Origin: Neisseria sicca
GTDB lineage: Bacteria > Pseudomonadota > Gammaproteobacteria > Burkholderiales > Neisseriaceae
Assembly: GCF_017753665.1 (NCBI RefSeq)
Contig: NZ_CP072524.1
Location: 372,001 to 436,000 of the forward strand
DNA length: 64,000 nt
Reading direction: 5' to 3'
Of the stretch, positions 60,724 through 64,000 are shown in pieces. The translations under genes and the position numbers were made by a program. Each line of letters opens with the position of its first letter. Position 1 is the first letter of the stretch. Below the pieces are notes generated by a model. That model had not been told where the DNA came from, made no database searches, and saw only the letters and a list, made by a program, of their open reading frames with translations.

Positions 60724-61158
60724 ATGAAAAAACATGATTTTGAATCCCGCAAAGAAGCTTTGTTGAAAGACATTCAAGATGTAATGAACGATGTTGAAGA
60801 GCTGTACAGCAAAGGTGTGGAAGTCGGCTCGGAAGAGGGCAAAAAAGCCAAAGCCAAATTGCAGGAAAAACTTGAAGCTGCCAAGGATCGTTTACACGAT
60901 TTTCAAGAAGAAGCCGGCGACCGAATCAGATACCACGCCGACCGCGCGCGCGAAAAATACGACGAATTTGAAGAAGAGGCAGAAGAGCGTTTCAAAGAAG
61001 GTAAAAAACGCTTTGCAGAGTTTAGCGATGAAGCAGGTGACCGTATCAAACGCGGCGCACGCCAAGCTGATGCAGCAGTACACGACAAACCTTATTACGC
61101 GATGGGCTTTGCCGCACTGGCAGGCTTGGTCGTCGGCGTATTGCTGAACCGCCGCTAA
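60724..61158 (+). CDS. DUF883 (YqjD/ElaB-type) membrane-anchored protein
   Basis: 144 aa. A long charged helical part (about 1-115) with repeated AKDRLHDFQEEAGDRIRYHAD-like segments that look like amphipathic coiled coil, then a C-terminal helix YYAMGFAALAGLVVGVLL (about 123-141) and RR. E. coli YqjD of this family is an inner-membrane protein that binds ribosomes in stationary phase; the role here is inferred only. ATG 60724 follows AAGGAGAAGG; the ATG seven codons earlier has no ribosome site. Confidence 0.85.
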   Translation: MKKHDFESRKEALLKDIQDVMNDVEELYSKGVEVGSEEGKKAKAKLQEKLEAAKDRLHDFQEEAGDRIRYHADRAREKYDEFEEEAEERFKEGKKRFAEFSDEAGDRIKRGARQADAAVHDKPYYAMGFAALAGLVVGVLLNRR

Positions 61159-61299
61159 TCGGTAAAACATGAATGCCGTCCGGACACGATTTCCCGAAAT
61201 CTTGTTCCGGCGGCGTTTGCTTATGCGGGTCGGCAAAGATTTCAGACGACCCCAAAGCCTTCAGATTGTCCGTTTCGGAACAATCAGGGAAATCGGAAT

Positions 61300-61698
61300 A
61301 TGGGCATCAGACAAAATATCGAACATACGAAAACGCTTCTGAATCAAGGTGTTGATTTGTTCCTGTTGCGGATGCAGATTTTGAATCTGGATTTGGCAGA
61401 GCAGGCAGAAAACGTGTTTCGCATCAGCATATGGCTGGTCTTATCAGGCATTTTACTGCTGGTTGCATTTATCAGCCTGCTTTTCGGACTGAACCGCGTG
61501 TTGTCGGATACCGCAGCGATATGGGTATTCTTTGGGATAACCATCGTCTGCCTGATCGTCATTGCGGTTTTGTTCGGCAAAGCGTTAAAAGGCTGGCGCA
61601 GCCAAAACAACAAAATCGCAGCAACCTTGCAGGACATTCAGGCAGACATCGCCTGCCTGCGCGGTCAAGATATGCAGGAAGGAGAGGACGATGAATAA
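61300..61698 (+). CDS. Phage-holin-like membrane protein, YqjE family
   Basis: 132 aa. An N-terminal amphipathic helix, two transmembrane helices (about 44-66 and 76-97) and a charged C-terminal helix. The layout and gene order match E. coli YqjE (holin superfamily III; not a lysis protein). It overlaps the next gene by 8 bases, so the two are coupled. Confidence 0.8.
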   Translation: MGIRQNIEHTKTLLNQGVDLFLLRMQILNLDLAEQAENVFRISIWLVLSGILLLVAFISLLFGLNRVLSDTAAIWVFFGITIVCLIVIAVLFGKALKGWRSQNNKIAATLQDIQADIACLRGQDMQEGEDDE

Positions 61699-61960
61699 AA
61701 AGGAACGCGATGAAGCACGCGAACTGCTGCAACTGGAAGCCAAGCTGGTTCGCCTGAGAATCGAAGCATCGCATATGAAACAGCGTAAATGGAAAGAACA
61801 GGACGATCGCAAGTCAGATAAGCTGATGACGCTGCTGGACTTGGGTAGCGAACTAAACCGCACACGCCTCCTGTATAAAACAGTAGGACTCGCCATCCCC
61901 CGAAAATTCCGCTTAGGGGCGCTACTGGCAGCGTTTGCGTTGAAGGCTGCGATGAAGTAG
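61691..61960 (+). CDS. YqjK-like small protein
   Basis: 89 aa, strongly basic. A long charged helix (about 1-60, with ELLQLEAKLVRLRIEASHMKQRKW) is followed by a short hydrophobic tail (about 73-88). It is placed as yqjK in the yqjD-yqjE-yqjK order; I assign it by position and general composition, not by a clear motif. Confidence 0.7.
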   Translation: MNKKERDEARELLQLEAKLVRLRIEASHMKQRKWKEQDDRKSDKLMTLLDLGSELNRTRLLYKTVGLAIPRKFRLGALLAAFALKAAMK

Positions 61961-61970
61961 ATAGAGTTAG

Positions 61971-62011
61971 AAAAAAGGTCGTCTGAAAGTTGGGTTTCAG
62001 ACGACCTTTTT
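61971..62011 (+). terminator. Inverted DUS pair after the yqjK-like gene
   Basis: AAAAAAGGTCGTCTGAAA / TTTCAGACGACCTTTTT arms with a short loop. Confidence 0.85.
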
Positions 62012-62076
62012 GTATCTTGGGGATTTGTAGGCGAAGCCCACACTACTGTTGAGACCTTTGCAAAAATAGCCTGTTA

Positions 62077-63294
62077 GAGACCTTTGCAAAATTCCCCAAA
62101 ATCCCCTAAATTCCCACCAAGACATTTAGGGGATTTCTCATGAGCACCTTCTTCCGGCAAACCGCACAAGCCATGATTGCCAAACACATCGACCGCTTCC
62201 CACTATTGAAGTTGGATCAAGTGATTGATTGGCAGCCGGTCGAACAGTACCTGAATCGTCAAAGAACCCGTTACCTCCGAGACCACCGCGGCCGTCCCGC
62301 CTATTCCCTGTTGTCCATGTTCAAAGCCGTCCTGCTCGGACAATGGCACAGCCTCTCCGATCCCGAACTCGAACACAGCCTCATCATCCGCATCGATTTC
62401 AACCTGTTTTGCCGCTTTGACGAACTGAGCATCCCCGATTACAGCACCTTATGCCGCTACCGCAACTGGCTGGCGCAAGACGACACCCTGTCCGAATTGC
62501 TGGAACTGATTAACTGCCAACTGACCGAAAAAAACCTAAAAGTAGAGAAAGCATCCGCCGCCGTCATTGACGCCACCATTATTCAAACTGCCGGCAGCAA
62601 ACAGCGTCAGGCTATAGAAGTCGATGAAGAAGGACAAGTCAGCGGCCAAACCACACCGAGTAAGGACAAAGATGCCCGTTGGACAAAGAAAAACGGCCTC
62701 TACAGACTCGGTTACAAACAACATACCCGTACCGATGAGGAAGGCTATATCGAGAAACTGCACATCACCCCCGCCAATACCCATGAGTGTAACCACCTGT
62801 TGCCTTTGCTGGAAGGAATAGCCAAAGACACAACCGTCTATGCCGACAAAGGCTACGACAGTGCGGAAAACCGGCAACATCTGAAAGACCATCGGTTGCT
62901 GGACGGCATTATGCGCAAAGCCCACCGCAACCGTCCGCTGACGGAAGTGCAAACCAAACGTAACCGATATTTGTCGAAGACCCGTTATGTGGTCGAACAA
63001 AGCTTCGGTACGCTGCACCGTAAATTCCGCTACGCCCGGGCAGCCTATTTTGGGCTGATTAAAGTGAGTGCGCAAAGCCATCTGAAGGCGATGTGTTTGA
63101 ACCTGTTGAAAGCGGCTAACAGGCTAAGTGTGCCTGTTGCCGCCTAAAAGGCGGCCCGGATGCCTGATTATCAGGTATCCGGGGAGGATTAAGGGGGTAT
63201 TTGGGTAAAATCAGGAGCAATTAGTGGCAGAAACAGCCGAAAACCTGTGTTTGGGTTTCGGCTGTCGGGGAAAGGGCTTTTTTGCAAAGGTCTC
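62077..63294 (+). mobile_element. IS1106-like IS5-family element, apparently intact
   Basis: 1218 bp, ends GAGACCTTTGCAAAA and its complement TTTTGCAAAGGTCTC, flanked by a 5-bp direct repeat TGTTA (62072-62076 and 63295-63299). The single transposase gene is uninterrupted. Confidence 0.9.
62140..63147 (+). CDS. IS5-family transposase (IS1106-like)
   Basis: 335 aa, intact. DUF772-type N-terminal domain (MSTFFRQTAQAMIAKHIDRF...; LLSMFKAVLLGQWHSLSDPE), then a DDE domain with AAVIDATIIQTAGSK (first Asp), VYADKGYDSAENRQHL (second Asp) and TRYVVEQSFGTLHRKFRYARA (Glu). Near-identical in sense to meningococcal IS1106 transposases as I remember them. Expression is likely from a promoter near the left end. 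Confidence 0.93.
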   Translation: MSTFFRQTAQAMIAKHIDRFPLLKLDQVIDWQPVEQYLNRQRTRYLRDHRGRPAYSLLSMFKAVLLGQWHSLSDPELEHSLIIRIDFNLFCRFDELSIPDYSTLCRYRNWLAQDDTLSELLELINCQLTEKNLKVEKASAAVIDATIIQTAGSKQRQAIEVDEEGQVSGQTTPSKDKDARWTKKNGLYRLGYKQHTRTDEEGYIEKLHITPANTHECNHLLPLLEGIAKDTTVYADKGYDSAENRQHLKDHRLLDGIMRKAHRNRPLTEVQTKRNRYLSKTRYVVEQSFGTLHRKFRYARAAYFGLIKVSAQSHLKAMCLNLLKAANRLSVPVAA

Positions 63295-63487
63295 TGTTAA
63301 CGAAATTTGACGCATAAAAATGCGCCAAAAAATTCAATTGACTAAAACCTTCCTAATATTGAGCAAAAAGTAGGAAAAATCAGAAAGGTTTTGCATTTTG
63401 AAAATGAGATTGAGCATAAAATTTTAGTAACCTATGTTATTGCAAAGGTCTCCTGTTGTCAGAGTTAGGTCTGGGACGGTTTTTTTG

Positions 63488-63644
63488 TATAGTGGATTAA
63501 CTTTAAACCAGTACGGCGTTGCCTCGCCTTAGCTCAAAGAGAACGATTCTCTAAGGTGCTGAAGCACCAAGTGAATCGGTTCCGTACTATCTGTACTGTC
63601 TGCGGCTTCGTCGCCTTGTCCTGATTTAAATTTAATCCACTATA
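63488..63644. repeat. Correia element (CREE), long form
   Basis: 157 bp with complete TATAGTGGATTAA / TTAATCCACTATA ends and the internal segment of the longer type. Nearly identical to 21412-21566 but with an intact right end. Confidence 0.93.
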
Positions 63645-63750
63645 TTTGGGTGGTTTGCGGGTAAAGTACACGCTGCGTGGCTGCTGGAGGCAATCGTGGG
63701 TTGGATTGGTAAAGTTTGCGTTGAAAGTTGCTGAGGTAGGTAGGGTTGTA

Positions 63751-63788
63751 GAAAGGTCGTCTGAAAGTGGGTTTTCAGACGACCTTTT
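63751..63788 (-). terminator. Inverted DUS pair downstream of the ABC-transporter gene
   Basis: GAAAGGTCGTCTGAAA / TTTTCAGACGACCTTTT arms, 60 bases past the stop of the minus-strand gene. Confidence 0.75.
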
Positions 63789-63847
63789 GGCGTTAGGCGG
63801 GTTCGTGGGCAAAGCTCACGCTACTTTTGATTTCAGACGACCTTGGG

Positions 63848-64000
63848 TCAGAGGTCGAAGGCGGCGTTGATGAGGCGTTTGGTGTAGTCTTTCTGCGGGT
63901 GGTGGAAGATTTGGTCTGCGCTGCCGTATTCGACGAGTTCTCCGTGCTGCATGACGGCGACGTTGTCGCTGACGGCGCGGACGACGGAGAGGTCGTGGCT
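63848..64000 (-). CDS. ABC transporter ATP-binding protein, C-terminal 50 residues (cut by window edge)
   Basis: The visible end begins SHDLSVVRAVSDNVAVMQHG, the H-loop region of an ABC ATPase, and continues GELVEYGSADQIFHHPQKDY to a stop at 63848. HHPxxxYTKxLIxA is the usual ending of oligopeptide/microcin-type (Opp/Dpp/YejF) ATPases, so an oligopeptide importer subunit is likely. The rest lies beyond the window. Confidence 0.85.
   Translation of the reverse strand, partial: SHDLSVVRAVSDNVAVMQHGELVEYGSADQIFHHPQKDYTKRLINAAFDL

Larger units (their letters stand above)
62051..63452. repeat. ATR-type AT-rich repeat, interrupted by an IS1106-like element
   Basis: Left piece 62051-62076 and right piece 63300-63452 make a ~179-bp unit with GAGACCTTTGCAA termini, flanked by a CTGTT duplication (62046-62050 and 63453-63457). 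The ends match the IS1106-type inverted repeat, so it is probably a non-autonomous derivative moved by such elements. It matches my memory of the ~183-bp meningococcal ATR. Confidence 0.75.
63295..63847. other. Region between the IS1106-like element and the ABC gene
   Basis: No gene. It holds the right part of the ATR, a long Correia element (63488-63644), an inverted DUS pair (63751-63788) and a single DUS (63830-63843). Confidence 0.75.

Noticed and set aside
62051..63452. A second, outer insertion sequence around the IS1106-like element
   Set aside because: The outer sequence has IS-type ends but only ~179 bp and no coding capacity; an ATR-type repeat explains it better.

Overview
The window is chromosomal DNA of a commensal Neisseria. 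Almost every intergenic space carries the 12-base DNA uptake sequence (DUS) dialect AGGTCGTCTGAA, often as inverted pairs that double as terminators. This is the dialect I associate with the N. mucosa / N. sicca / N. macacae group. Correia elements (CREE), dRS3-type repeats (ATTCCC-N8-GGGAAT), an ATR-type AT-rich repeat and an IS1106-like element agree with Neisseria. No rRNA, tRNA or CRISPR array was seen.

Layout. 1-2.9 kb (minus): rimP-nusA-infB, with infB cut by the window edge and a terminator-like hairpin in the rimP leader. 3-8.6 kb (plus): serC, a YdjA-like nitroreductase, a DeoR/GlpR regulator, glnS and an AT-rich membrane protein. 8.6-11 kb: a dead IS3 element holding an IS5-family element and two Correia elements. 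11-24.9 kb: secA, a DciA-like protein, lipid-modified azurin (laz), hemerythrin, an HI_0552-like protein, scpB, rsmB, kdsD, tal, apaH, ridA, hemW, rdgB. 24.9-26.6 kb: a small foreign-looking island carrying the Eikenella-type DUS AGGCTACCTGAA, bounded by two copies of a 76-aa membrane protein gene. 26.9-31.8 kb: holB, pilZ, tatD, a CNP1-like protein, a TusA-like protein, a lipoprotein, pyrC. 31.9-33.1 kb: a solitary HNH endonuclease gene between two ~117-bp direct repeats. 33-45 kb: purL, glnB, a norM-type MATE pump, murB, a TetR regulator, dapF, cysK and small envelope genes. 45.2-45.9 kb: sodC, ending in a Haemophilus-type uptake-signal terminator.

46.4-60.5 kb is a TCA-cycle block on the plus strand: sdhCDAB-sdhE, gltA, sucA-sucB-lpd and sucC-sucD. 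It gives citrate synthase, the 2-oxoglutarate dehydrogenase complex, succinyl-CoA synthetase and succinate dehydrogenase with its assembly factor. Two small genes of unknown role sit inside it. 60.6-62 kb is a yqjD/yqjE/yqjK-like stress-envelope operon with a good sigma-70 promoter. 62-63.9 kb holds an ATR repeat interrupted by an intact IS1106-like element, then a Correia element and the 3' end of an ABC-transporter ATPase gene.

I see no clearly new multi-gene system. The most informative signals are the two small acquired cassettes with foreign DUS dialect, the nested mobile elements inside a terminator stem, a homopolymeric G10 tract beside a promoter, and RNA hairpins in the rimP leader and the gltA-sucA gap.
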